Positions 18,001 through 25,428 of a stretch of 50,602 nucleotides of DNA are shown here, one piece after another (the first letter of the stretch is position 1; each line of letters begins with the position of its first letter). Source of the DNA: Candidatus Gastranaerophilales bacterium. GTDB lineage: Bacteria; Cyanobacteriota; Vampirovibrionia; Gastranaerophilales; Gastranaerophilaceae. A program made the position numbers and the translations under genes. Location of the stretch: positions 1 to 50,602 of the forward strand of contig JAMPIM010000009.1 of assembly GCA_023662705.1 (NCBI GenBank), given 5' to 3'. Below the pieces are notes generated by a model. That model worked only from the letters and a program-made list of their open reading frames with translations. It made no database searches and was not told where the DNA came from.

Positions 18001-18765
18001 TTAGATTCTAGAAATATTACCAAAATATTGGATAAAAACGATTTTTCTAAAACCATACAATGTGATGATATCCCCTTAGATGAATTTAATTTGAGATATT
18101 GTCGATATACTATTAAACCTCTTATTAGATACGATAATAAGTATATTTGGGGACCACATTCAGCGCAAGCAACAGGGAAAACATTTTGCACACATATTTG
18201 TCATACCAGATTGCCATATAACGTAAAAAATAGTCAATCACAAAAATTATTAGAAAAAATAAAAAATATACATGAAAAAGAATTAGTGAAAAATACATTT
18301 GATATAATAAAAACACATACCAAATTTGTAGATAAAGAAGTCGAATTTCATAAAAGAGATAAAAATGTTTCTCATCCGAAAGAACTTGGCGATTATGATG
18401 TATTGGCTTATATTCCAGAATACAATATTTTATTAAATATAGAGTGCAAACATCATTTAATTCCATTTTCACCTAAAGATGCCAGAAAATATCTTGATAA
18501 AATGTATGATCCAGATAAAACTGGTAAAAGTGCAATTGATAGAGTAATCAATAGAGAAAAATATCTTTCTGAAAATTATCAAACGGCCTTGAAAATTTTA
18601 AATGTCCAATCTTATGATAAACCTAAAATAATTTCACTTTATGTTACTAAAATTAGAACATTTCAAATCATGTTTCCAAGAGAAAAAACAAATATTAAAT
18701 TGTTATCGGTTTATGATTTGGAAGATTATCTTAATTCCATTTTAGGCTCATCAGTAATAAATTAA
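15025..18765 (+). CDS. Giant 1246-aa protein with C-terminal PD-(D/E)xK nuclease domain
   Basis: 1246 aa, strongly AT-rich and Lys/Asn/Ile-rich, unlike host genes. The first ~1050 residues match no family I know. They look mostly helical with aromatic-rich stretches and no Walker or helicase motifs. The C-terminus carries a restriction-type nuclease core: helix HEKELVKNTFDII, then ELGDYDVLAY (D1123/D1125) and LLNIECKHH (E1140-x-K1142), the D...ExK layout of PD-(D/E)xK enzymes. A late YVTKIRTFQIMFP strand follows. No signal peptide is present. It stands alone on the + strand, and its stop overlaps the stop of the convergent operon (shared TTAA). I infer a defence effector, either with the facing operon or alone. 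Confidence 0.75.
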   Translation: MRNFIKTAKLKIQKVYKDYSFQDICYSLFIISSWLPNVSSQIKSMFLFLCLLEIYDFEFIKINKIKTYNDFKIFYKKIRIFIPSFTMLEDYVPEQDWGDLFYYIDNDFYKYLYGGEIENTYDHLKFFELYHASLNEKFIEIIGENPRNDLKGVLHLQNHLIKNLKNNVCKDIKNGYFELPNEIFWNECNTFLYTKLNLLDFFKTKILDSYSVQQAISREILQDDKFSQYFLQGNILNSLFIKKDHNYYLLPIRRMVAVLLDKWNQVIINNINLLTNNQNNFILKEKLFNYIYSKIPQDSHFFQNISLLTNTDIQNPIDAILIYKNRILVFYLQELNNDLIEDSETYLMYLNKKIPLIKGKLIQDNCIKFIHKDQLLELKNDLDSSDNIFLDCIIIHPSLSTTLSYLGFEEELNFQLFIYTDFIQFIDEITDLEDFFKKLDYLKKTPKRSFSSNADYLSFYSSENEGEVLTGYNEYSNLFLTPFYSDQNRYENLKKFWLISPKNTINNISPDNWIYEKMENSNSLYMYSKHYRTMAIYCNINNSDIFINSLPLINHKYGDAIKIFIEMIEDSFKRYEKILSEHFFFKNNNKLQILVVPTEMIKEKQINYLYRFLNFEGIWQIKLSKFIDCSGLQIIFDKENLYKILMEVNDQSLQVDLFTDIINNLNCYCDDNDLTKKLFQKLNCDKTKPTRFKVYSTIKDTCYPVYHENMYPRQKDFIKVQNIMAKILHEANIWPGVYDLDKAKYILDILKKKLVQYLNIEVKKYNFNKSIPLILTYNDANINNFVMKEKKLEISLEHEVDYSRERELADAKAKYIRESNNYRYLIEKFVQIQPNGNKNLDEESLCFLLAIVDWLIIAYRHSDSIHYNLFASGLIIKEDKSIETIFTEDFSKEQEEYEKIDAEEQLYKNYPHIKFTPYMNYHEEFCLKFKEDFGFNFQNMINILTVLSKWTEDNHTYIIADKNEIIKNTKILLQNYTEDEEKEIPFILDFLTLDSRNITKILDKNDFSKTIQCDDIPLDEFNLRYCRYTIKPLIRYDNKYIWGPHSAQATGKTFCTHICHTRLPYNVKNSQSQKLLEKIKNIHEKELVKNTFDIIKTHTKFVDKEVEFHKRDKNVSHPKELGDYDVLAYIPEYNILLNIECKHHLIPFSPKDARKYLDKMYDPDKTGKSAIDRVINREKYLSENYQTALKILNVQSYDKPKIISLYVTKIRTFQIMFPREKTNIKLLSVYDLEDYLNSILGSSVIN

Positions 18766-19619
18766 GGCATTCCTGCATCATGTTGGGTGTTTAATTCTTC
18801 AAAAAATATAACTTCATTTTTTATCGAATAATGTATTCTTCCAAGATTTCTAGTTATATAAAATCTTCTCAAGTTCACATTTCTAGCAAATCCCCTAATG
18901 GGTTCATCATTTAAAGACTGATTTGAATTTGCCTGCTCTCTTGTTAAACTTAGTCTTTTAGTTATCTGTTCAATAGATTTGTTTCTTATTGTTGTAGGAA
19001 TATTTAATAATTGATCTTGAAAATTATCGCTGTAATTATAATCATTAATTAAAGAAAAATTAAATTTTATAGCAAATATTTTTATTAATAATTCAAATGT
19101 TTTTCTAAAGTCCTTATTAAGTTGATTCCATAAAATATCAACTATAGCTTCAAAATTATCATTTATAAAATCATTTAAATTAGTATAATTTTTTAATGAA
19201 AAATCCTCTGAGTTTTTACTAATCGCAATAATTTTTTCTATATAATTTGTATGTTCAAAAGAATAAATATTACATTGTCTTTCACATGCTTCCGCAAGAG
19301 AATATCCATGTGTTAAAGATGTATAGGTACAAGTATAGGAAGCATCAGGACTGTGCTTAGCATCCTCATCCCAAAAATTTTGGTCTAAAAATGATCTAAA
19401 TTTTCTTGCTTCATCGGAACGAGAAGTGCTCAAGTATAGAGCAACATTAGCCGCATGTGTTATTTGTCTATAATAAATTGAAAAACTAAAAAATAAACCT
19501 AAGTTTAATCTGTGCTGTAAACCCAAAATTTTACAGCTCTCTTGTAAATTTAATTCAAAATCTTCTTCATTATCAAATTGTCCATCTAAAGATAGTTCAT
19601 TTACAATCAAACTTTCCAT
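18762..19619 (-). CDS. Unknown protein, third gene of a DUF262/ATPase operon
   Basis: 285 aa, family not recognised. The N-terminal ~20 residues are acidic. The middle (residues 20-120) has ITHAANVALYLSTSRSDEARKFRSFLDQ and a Cys/His-rich part (TCTYTSLTHG, ACERQCNIYSFEH). A helical, Asn-rich centre follows. The last 40 residues (RRFYITRNLGRIHYSI then VIFFEELNTQHDAG) look like two or three strands with a GRIHY core that reminds me of RelE/ParE-type toxins; this is a weak likeness only. The ATG follows the ATPase stop with no gap (TAAATG), so it is translationally coupled. It probably binds or acts with the ATPase. Confidence 0.7.
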   Translation of the reverse strand: MESLIVNELSLDGQFDNEEDFELNLQESCKILGLQHRLNLGLFFSFSIYYRQITHAANVALYLSTSRSDEARKFRSFLDQNFWDEDAKHSPDASYTCTYTSLTHGYSLAEACERQCNIYSFEHTNYIEKIIAISKNSEDFSLKNYTNLNDFINDNFEAIVDILWNQLNKDFRKTFELLIKIFAIKFNFSLINDYNYSDNFQDQLLNIPTTIRNKSIEQITKRLSLTREQANSNQSLNDEPIRGFARNVNLRRFYITRNLGRIHYSIKNEVIFFEELNTQHDAGMP

Positions 19620-20711
19620 TTATAAAATACCCAATAATATATTTAAATCCTCATCAAATTGATCAAAGAGCCCATTTGGAACATTTTTAACTTTTCCATT
19701 ATCAGTAAATTCAATTGTTGTATAAATAGTGTTTAATGTTTTATCGTCTATTTGGAAAAAGTTTACTGCAATCTTGTCTTTAATAATTTGTTTTTTGTAT
19801 ATCCCCTTTCTTATTCCGTTAAAGATATGATCGCTATGAGTTTCAATAATTAACTGAATTCCTGCATTTGCGATAAAAATAAAAAATTCTGTAAGTAAAG
19901 ATTGAGCTTTTGGATGTAAATGGATTTCAGGATTTTCTATAATTAAAATATCATCTTCTTTTGAAGATAAGCACATAATAAGAATACTTATTATATAACT
20001 CAAACCAGAACCAATATTTTTAGGTCTCACATAATCTGAAGTTTTCTTTCCAGTATTAATTTTAAATTTTGTTTTAATTTTATCCGAACCAATAATTGAT
20101 TCTGTTTCAATGTTTGTATTTAAAATATATTGTAACCAATAATCCACTTGCGTACTTAGAGTTGGACTATTATCATCTTTTATCAAGTTATTTATTAATG
20201 GTTCTGAACGATGACTATTTAAATAATCAATGGCAAATTCTCCAAGCATTCCATATTTATCGAAATTATTTATATTTTTGTTGTAAAGATCTTGAACCCC
20301 AATTCTATTTGCAGATAAATAATGTATTTTTAGGTTTTTAGAGTTAAATATTTCAGCAAGAGAATTGCTAACCTTAGTTTCGGCTATTGCTCCAAATTCA
20401 GGATTTAATGAAATTCTTGTACTTGCATTTTCATCATTTTGATTTGCTTCAATTAAAATTTCTTTTGCATTCTTATTACGATTTCTTATTTCGGGAAAAT
20501 CACCAAGAGATACTTTATAAGAACTTATAGGTGAGGCTTGCTTATTTGTAATTTGTTCTTTTTTATCAATGTTATGTGCAAGTAGTAATAATGCTTGTAT
20601 AACACTTGATTTACCTGAACAATTCGGCCCTGTTAATAATGTCAAATTACTTAAAGTAATTTGTTCGTCATCAAAAGATTTAAAATTTTGAATATGTATA
20701 TTTTTAAGCAT
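19620..20711 (-). CDS. AAA/ABC-type ATPase with DUF3696-like C-terminus (OLD-like)
   Basis: 363 aa from the ATG at 20711, chosen because AGAGG lies 7-8 nt before it and the protein then begins IHIQNFKSF, the normal start of SMC/RecF/OLD-like ATPases. Walker A is GPNCSGKSS (residues 28-36). The signature region is PKNIGSGLSYIISIL, Walker B is ILIIENPEIHLHPKAQ, and the switch is ETHSDHIFNGIRKGI. The C-terminus (VKNVPNGLFDQFDEDL) fits the DUF3696 tail found on such ATPases. There is no TOPRIM or nuclease domain, so it probably works with the flanking genes. It overlaps the DUF262 stop by 8 nt. Confidence 0.9.
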   Translation of the reverse strand: MLKNIHIQNFKSFDDEQITLSNLTLLTGPNCSGKSSVIQALLLLAHNIDKKEQITNKQASPISSYKVSLGDFPEIRNRNKNAKEILIEANQNDENASTRISLNPEFGAIAETKVSNSLAEIFNSKNLKIHYLSANRIGVQDLYNKNINNFDKYGMLGEFAIDYLNSHRSEPLINNLIKDDNSPTLSTQVDYWLQYILNTNIETESIIGSDKIKTKFKINTGKKTSDYVRPKNIGSGLSYIISILIMCLSSKEDDILIIENPEIHLHPKAQSLLTEFFIFIANAGIQLIIETHSDHIFNGIRKGIYKKQIIKDKIAVNFFQIDDKTLNTIYTTIEFTDNGKVKNVPNGLFDQFDEDLNILLGIL

Positions 20712-21873
20712 ATAATACCTCTTGTTTAATTTGTTCAATAATATCAAATCTTTTATTAATTGATTTAATATTATCAACTTGTGATGTTATTGCTTCAATA
20801 TATTCAGCATTATTTAAAATTTCATCATACTTTTCCTTAAGTATGTTTATTTTGTTTTCTGGAATTTCTGAAGATAATAAATAACATACAGTATCAAAAA
20901 GTGGCATATTAACTGGACGTTTAAAAGCTTTACCACCGTCTTTTGGTGGGTTAGGTGGCAACCTAAATGCATTCAATGGTATAACTTTTTTGACATTATT
21001 CATTGTTCTATAGAAAATAGTCTTTAATTCATCAATTTGGAAATCATCAAGCCCATTAATGTATTCCATAGTTTTAGCTAGGAAATCGTTCATATCGCTT
21101 TTATAATCTATCCAATTCCCATCTTTATCATTAGCAATTCTAGTTTTCCATATATAAAATGTCAAAAATCTAAGTACAACATATGTATCTTTCATTCTTT
21201 GGGGGCTAATGCTTTTTTCGGTAATTTCTCTAAATATAGGACTTTCTGCCAATTCTTTTAATAAAATTGTTGATTTTCCTTGATATAGTGCATTTCGCAT
21301 TTCCTGATTATTTAATGTCGTTCCACCTCTATTAATTCTATCAAAAATATCTAACATTACTCTTTCTGGAGTTGATGCTTTTATAACATTTATCTCTAGT
21401 TGATAATCTTCAATTTTAGATTGTTGAGTGCCGTCTAAATCAGAGAATTTCCCCTTAGCTTCTTTGATTATGTTTAAATTGGATAACGAAAACTCTCCAT
21501 TAAGAAAATCAAAAAGAGTAGAGAGTCTTTGCTTTCCATCTACTACAATTTTTTTACCGTCAGTTTTGCGTTCGGCAAAATAAAATGAAGGAAGCTTAAT
21601 ACCCATTAAAATGGATTCAATAAGTTCTCTTTTTTGTTTTGTAGTCCAAACACATCCCCGCTGAAAATCAGGATCCATTAAAATTTCTTTTTTGTCCTCA
21701 TATTTTCTTTTTAATTCGTATACACTATATCGTTCTTGTTCTATTTTTATATTAGCAGGATAAATACTAATAGAATTGTCTTCGTGATATTTTAAATTCT
21801 CTGCACCTTCCAAATCATTATCATTTAATGATTCATTTAATTCAGTATTGAAGCTATCAATTTCTATATCCAT
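20704..21873 (-). CDS. DUF262 (GmrSD N-terminal-like) protein without HNH domain
   Basis: 389 aa. DUF262 features are YELKRKYEDKKEILMDPDFQRGCVW (QR at 71-72), LIESILMGIKLPSFYF and the DGxQR motif VVDGKQRLSTL (112-116), the ParB-like nucleotide-binding/hydrolysis core known from GmrSD, SspE and related defence proteins. LDIFDRINRGGTTLNNQEMRNALY follows, also standard. The C-terminal half is helical and has no DUF1524 His-Me nuclease motif, so cleavage, if any, would come from a partner. It is the first gene of a three-gene operon with its own promoter upstream. A transferred defence gene is the most likely reading. Confidence 0.9.
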   Translation of the reverse strand: MDIEIDSFNTELNESLNDNDLEGAENLKYHEDNSISIYPANIKIEQERYSVYELKRKYEDKKEILMDPDFQRGCVWTTKQKRELIESILMGIKLPSFYFAERKTDGKKIVVDGKQRLSTLFDFLNGEFSLSNLNIIKEAKGKFSDLDGTQQSKIEDYQLEINVIKASTPERVMLDIFDRINRGGTTLNNQEMRNALYQGKSTILLKELAESPIFREITEKSISPQRMKDTYVVLRFLTFYIWKTRIANDKDGNWIDYKSDMNDFLAKTMEYINGLDDFQIDELKTIFYRTMNNVKKVIPLNAFRLPPNPPKDGGKAFKRPVNMPLFDTVCYLLSSEIPENKINILKEKYDEILNNAEYIEAITSQVDNIKSINKRFDIIEQIKQEVLYA

Positions 21874-21896
21874 ATGTTCAACCTTTAGTGGTGTTT

Positions 21897-21932
21897 TGTA
21901 GTAAACTTTAATATATATGAAATTATACTACA
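21897..21932 (-). promoter_or_regulatory. Promoter with flanking inverted repeat for the DUF262 operon
   Basis: On the minus strand a -10 box TATAAT (21927-21922) lies about 48 nt before the DUF262 ATG. It is bracketed by an inverted repeat TGTAGTA / TACTACA with 22 nt between arms. This would place a repressor over the start site. No regulator gene is in the operon itself; the nearest candidate is the WYL protein at 22004. Confidence 0.5.
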
Positions 21933-22003
21933 CAAATTTTTATAAAGAAATAGAATAGAATTTAAATACAAACAATTATTAAGTAATTAACTTATAAAAT
22001 ATT

Positions 22004-22975
22004 TTACAAATTATTTAACATATCAGAAAGATACTCTTTGTAATAGCTTTTCATCTCAACAGGCTTTTTGATTTGGACATTTCCACCCCATTTGAAAAGT
22101 TCATGGCAGATTGCGTATTTACCACCTGATCTGAATTTTACCTGAACATTGCCGTTTTCAAGTTGTTTTATCTTTTGTGTTGGATGGAAATGATAATTCA
22201 AAACATCTTCTGCAACTGATTTATCAAATTCCAATGTAATATTTAACGGTTCTTCCTGATAAATCGAAAAAGATTTATTACAAAAATCCTGCAAAGAGAA
22301 TTTTTCATCTTTTTCAAAATACTCATCCAATATATCAAGATTTGAAATTTTATCAACCTTATACAACCTTAAATCATTTACATATTCATTAAATCCGACT
22401 AAGTAATATTTATCAGAAATAATCACACCGTATGGATTAAGGGTAATTCTGCGATTACCTTTTTCTGTCGGGTAATCAAACTGAACTTTTTTGAATGCAA
22501 GCATTGCATTACGAAGTTTTTCCAGTGCTAAAGGTTCAACTTTTGCTCTGGAGTATTGCCGAACAGCAAAGCCTTCAGATTCCAGAATTGCAGAAACATC
22601 TGTATCAAGTGATTGCAAATTCTTTTGAGGAGTTAATGCTTTAATTTTCGCAATAAGTTCTTCAAGTTCTTTTTTGCGGTTTTCATCAGTAAATAAACCT
22701 TTTAAATATTCAAGATTAGCAAAATCATTACTATCAAATGAAATTAGACAATTTGCGGTGCCTTTGACAAATCTCCACCGCTTTTTCTTATCTAATGTCG
22801 GTACTTCTTCAACTTTTTCAGGAAATAAGTCAAACAAAAGTGCTTTCATGCGTTCTGCAGAACGTCTTGAACATTCAAAATGTTCCTGAATATCATCAAT
22901 GCAAAGTCCGCAATAGCTGTTTTGAAACATCATTGCAAGTTCTATTATCTGTTCTGTTTTGTTTAATCTTGACAT
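22004..22975 (-). CDS. WYL-domain transcriptional regulator
   Basis: 323 aa. The N-terminal winged HTH has LCIDDIQEHFECSRRSAERMKALL. The WYL core has RRITLNPYGVIISDKYYLVGFNEYVNDLRLYKVDKISNLDIL, where NPYG..I.....YYLVGF and R.YKVDRI are the ligand-binding consensus. A C-terminal WCX-like extension follows (VQVKFRSGGKYAICHELFKWGGNVQI). Such proteins often control defence loci in response to nucleic-acid or nucleotide ligands. It overlaps the 3' end of the PD-(D/E)xK gene by 13 nt, so both are made from one transcript. It may be the regulator of neighbouring promoters. Confidence 0.93.
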   Translation of the reverse strand: MSRLNKTEQIIELAMMFQNSYCGLCIDDIQEHFECSRRSAERMKALLFDLFPEKVEEVPTLDKKKRWRFVKGTANCLISFDSNDFANLEYLKGLFTDENRKKELEELIAKIKALTPQKNLQSLDTDVSAILESEGFAVRQYSRAKVEPLALEKLRNAMLAFKKVQFDYPTEKGNRRITLNPYGVIISDKYYLVGFNEYVNDLRLYKVDKISNLDILDEYFEKDEKFSLQDFCNKSFSIYQEEPLNITLEFDKSVAEDVLNYHFHPTQKIKQLENGNVQVKFRSGGKYAICHELFKWGGNVQIKKPVEMKSYYKEYLSDMLNNL

Positions 22976-24066
22976 TTTACCCTCTTATAAAGTAATTCTA
23001 AATCATCTATTGCCATTGTAACCAATTCTTCTACTGTCAGTTCTGAAATATCGATTTTTTGATACAAATACATTTCGTTATCATAACTGTAACCGCCCCA
23101 ATTATTATTATCTTTGAAGAACCAATTATATTTTTCTAATAAATATTTGTACCCGGCATTCTTATTTTCTTTGTCATGTCTACCATTTTTTGCATTTGAA
23201 ATTCCACATTGTTTTTTGTGCAATCCTGCATATCGACGATAAAAATTACCCCATAAACTTATACCCAAATAACACAAATCATGTCTATTACTTTCACATT
23301 TATCCCAAGCACCTTTAAAATAAAACAATATATCACTATATACTTTTAAATCCCGTCCACAATCAATATAGATTTTATCAACAAATTCTTTGTTGTCGTA
23401 CCCTGCTAAAACTTTTTCTGTAAGTTTTGTCATCAAAATTCTCTCAAAAGTTTTTGAAAAATTGATTTCAGATAATTTATCTTGGATTTCCTTATCTTTT
23501 GCAACTGAGTATAAATCACCAATTTTATCCGATGTTTGAATTTCTATACAATTTTGGAATTTATTCAATAATTCAAGGAAAACAATGTAATCATTGATGG
23601 TAAACCAGTTATTGCCTCCAAATGTAGCCGCAGATTTGGTATGAAAAGCACTTTGAAGACGTCTTGACAAAGTTTCATAAGAAATATATTCCATATCAAA
23701 CAAAGTTGAGTGAAACAACGGTTTGAAGTAACTAATTATAACAATTTTCTTTTTATTATCTTTGATTTTTTTGTAATATTTGTCTAACTGTTCTTTGCTT
23801 GGCATTGATTTGAATTTGTTTTCTATAATGATAAATTCATCATCAATTTTCAACATCAAATCAAAATGGTATTTTTCTCTAAAAACTTCAACTTTGCTCT
23901 TGCCGTCATATTCTGGATAAAAAACTTTCGTAAAAATTTGAGGATATTTCCTCAATAGCCAAGCCCAAAAGTTAGAGTGAAATAGTTCTTTTGATGTTTG
24001 TGACATTGCAAACATTGCGTTGCTTGATAAATCTTCTAAGTTTTTTAATATTACGTTTTTATCCAT
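22963..24066 (-). CDS. PD-(D/E)xK nuclease-family protein
   Basis: 367 aa. The N-terminus has SKELFHSNFWAWLLRKYP, as in the PDDEXK_4-type family (family name from memory), then the nuclease core HFDLMLKIDDEFIIIENKFKS with D69 and E82-N-K84 as likely metal-binding/catalytic residues. SMPSKEQLDKYYKKI follows, then a strand IVIISYF. The C-terminal 150 residues are aromatic-rich with Asn/Trp runs (NWFFKDNNNWGGYSYDNE) and probably bind the target. Members occur in defence and mobile loci, with mostly unknown targets. It is the promoter-proximal gene, with WYL after it, downstream of the palindrome at 24102-24130. Confidence 0.85.
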   Translation of the reverse strand: MDKNVILKNLEDLSSNAMFAMSQTSKELFHSNFWAWLLRKYPQIFTKVFYPEYDGKSKVEVFREKYHFDLMLKIDDEFIIIENKFKSMPSKEQLDKYYKKIKDNKKKIVIISYFKPLFHSTLFDMEYISYETLSRRLQSAFHTKSAATFGGNNWFTINDYIVFLELLNKFQNCIEIQTSDKIGDLYSVAKDKEIQDKLSEINFSKTFERILMTKLTEKVLAGYDNKEFVDKIYIDCGRDLKVYSDILFYFKGAWDKCESNRHDLCYLGISLWGNFYRRYAGLHKKQCGISNAKNGRHDKENKNAGYKYLLEKYNWFFKDNNNWGGYSYDNEMYLYQKIDISELTVEELVTMAIDDLELLYKRVKCQD

Positions 24067-24101
24067 CTTGTTACCTCTTGTTTATAAGAATATAATATAT
24101 C

Positions 24102-24130
24102 AAAGCTGCGTCATTTCCTGACGCAGCTTT
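24102..24130. promoter_or_regulatory. Perfect palindrome upstream of the PD-(D/E)xK/WYL operon
   Basis: A 12-bp perfect inverted repeat (AAAGCTGCGTCA / TGACGCAGCTTT) has a 5-nt centre. On the minus strand its core reads CGTCAGGAAATGACG, 14 of 15 bases identical to the site at 25429-25443. It covers the expected -35 region of a minus-strand promoter with -10 TATATT at 24094-24089. It may also serve as a hairpin at the end of the GIY-YIG transcript, but no U-run follows. Confidence 0.65.
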
Positions 24131-24141
24131 ATTTAAAATGT

Positions 24142-24975
24142 TTAATTTTTGTTGTAACCGAACTGTCTGCTGCCAAGTGTTTCTTTCCACCAAGATTCTC
24201 TTGATAGAATAATTTTATCATCAACTTTAGCATTATAATTTTCTAAAATTGAATATTGAAAATGTTTTTTTACATAGTCAAAACTTTTTTCATTAATAAG
24301 TTCAATCAGCCCTATATTACCTCCATGTCCATTACAAACGTAATTCTGCCATCTTTGTAGAAGCATACCGTTTTCACTGGTTGCAGAGCCAACATATAAC
24401 TTACCTGAAAATGTATCTGTTATAAGATAAACAGCTTTTTGGTTTTTCAAAGCGGTAACCCAGTCTTTTTTATTTCTGTTAATAATTGTTTCAAGTTGAT
24501 AATATGTTAATCTTACTTTGTCATAACCTGGAAAATCTTCCCCGTCAAATTGAGTAGGTAAAATTTGATTAAGTGTTAATCGGTCATAAATATTATTATA
24601 ATAACAGCATTGAGTTTGATGTTCTTTATGATAAGTTACGATTATTCTCCCAAAATATTTTTTATATTCATCAAGTTCTTCACCAGCATAGTTAACTGCA
24701 TTTTTAACATCAAATTCTTCTGTAACCTTTTTAATAGTTGTTAAGAGCCATTTATCATTGGATAGTTTTAGAAAACAAATTGCAATATCTCCAACGTTAA
24801 AGTATCTTTTATCTGTACGCCAGAATAGCCAATCATTATTAATTTCATTAGGATTTGCTTTATATAATTCCATAGGATTATCTAAGCCATTATACTGGTT
24901 AAATTTAACTTTCACTTTTGAGCTAAAATCATTTGTTAGAATTTGCAATAAATTTTCTAATAAAATTTCTTCCAT
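24142..24975 (-). CDS. GIY-YIG nuclease-domain protein
   Basis: 277 aa from the ATG at 24975, which has AAAGGA 6-7 nt upstream; an ATG 15 nt earlier abuts the preceding stop. Residues 1-170 are an unrecognised domain rich in Y/W/N, with a strand-rich part (DIAICFLKLSNDKWLLTTIKK). The C-terminus is a GIY-YIG domain: AVYLITDTFSGKLYVGSAT (VYLI at 182-185, YVG at 194-196), an Arg in LLQRWQNYV, a Glu-rich helix and RESWWKETLGSR. Such domains cut DNA in restriction, repair or homing enzymes. This fusion type is known as a hypothetical in defence contexts, but its target is unknown. It is last in an AbrB/small-protein/nuclease operon. Confidence 0.87.
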   Translation of the reverse strand: MEEILLENLLQILTNDFSSKVKVKFNQYNGLDNPMELYKANPNEINNDWLFWRTDKRYFNVGDIAICFLKLSNDKWLLTTIKKVTEEFDVKNAVNYAGEELDEYKKYFGRIIVTYHKEHQTQCCYYNNIYDRLTLNQILPTQFDGEDFPGYDKVRLTYYQLETIINRNKKDWVTALKNQKAVYLITDTFSGKLYVGSATSENGMLLQRWQNYVCNGHGGNIGLIELINEKSFDYVKKHFQYSILENYNAKVDDKIILSRESWWKETLGSRQFGYNKN

Positions 24976-24990
24976 AGTAATTCCTTTCAT

Positions 24991-25188
24991 TTATTTTACA
25001 GGTATCAAACCGGTTTGCTTGCCCTGTTCGTTATAAACATAAATATGAGAGCCCTTTTTTATGCTTACAGTTGTTGACGTAAAACCAGCTAAAGTTCCAC
25101 CTGCCATTCCTAATGTTCTAATAACTTTTCCTTTTTCATCATAAAGATAAATCATTGTACCTTTGACTACTGCATTTGCAATTGCCAT
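24991..25188 (-). CDS. Small beta-repeat protein, unknown function
   Basis: 65 aa made of two like halves: KGTMIYLYDEKGKVIRTLG and KGSHIYVYNEQGKQTGLIP, joined by GGTLAGFTSTTVSI. Each half predicts a beta-hairpin with a turn at DEKGK/NEQGK, so it may form a small SH3- or AbrB-like barrel. Similar small proteins occur as hypotheticals in gut Firmicutes and their elements (from memory). The RBS AAAGGAG is encoded in the end of the AbrB gene, so the two are coupled. It does not look like a toxin: it has no charged catalytic motif. Confidence 0.75.
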   Translation of the reverse strand: MAIANAVVKGTMIYLYDEKGKVIRTLGMAGGTLAGFTSTTVSIKKGSHIYVYNEQGKQTGLIPVK

Positions 25189-25190
25189 AA

Positions 25191-25385
25191 TTAACTCCTT
25201 TCAGTTTGTTCGTCTTGAAATTGGTCCTTTATTTTAGTAATTATAATTTGTCCGTCGTTGTATTCCATATCAACCAAAGTATCTTTAGTCAAACCCATGT
25301 CTGTGCAAATAAGTTTAGGGATTTGAAGTAAAAATACTTTATCATTTTGTCCATGAGCATATAATTTCCTACTTTCAAATTTCAT
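25191..25385 (-). CDS. AbrB/MazE-type swapped-hairpin DNA-binding protein
   Basis: 64 aa. KVFLLQIPKLICTDMGLTKDTLVDMEYNDGQIIITKI fits the SpoVT/AbrB fold (iPk.....lgl..Gd.V.v....g.iiI.k). Such proteins are antitoxins or transition-state regulators. It heads the operon with the small repeat protein and the GIY-YIG protein, and a -10 box TATAGT (25417-25412) with the palindrome at 25429 lies upstream. It may autoregulate. Confidence 0.8.
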   Translation of the reverse strand: MKFESRKLYAHGQNDKVFLLQIPKLICTDMGLTKDTLVDMEYNDGQIIITKIKDQFQDEQTERS

Positions 25386-25428
25386 AATTTTATCCTTTCA
25401 ATTTAATCAACACTATAGCATACCTATC

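Noticed and set aside
24991..25385. Toxin-antitoxin pair (AbrB-type gene plus 65-aa protein)
   Set aside because: The 65-aa product has internal beta repeats and no toxin motif; MazF, PIN or RelE features are absent.
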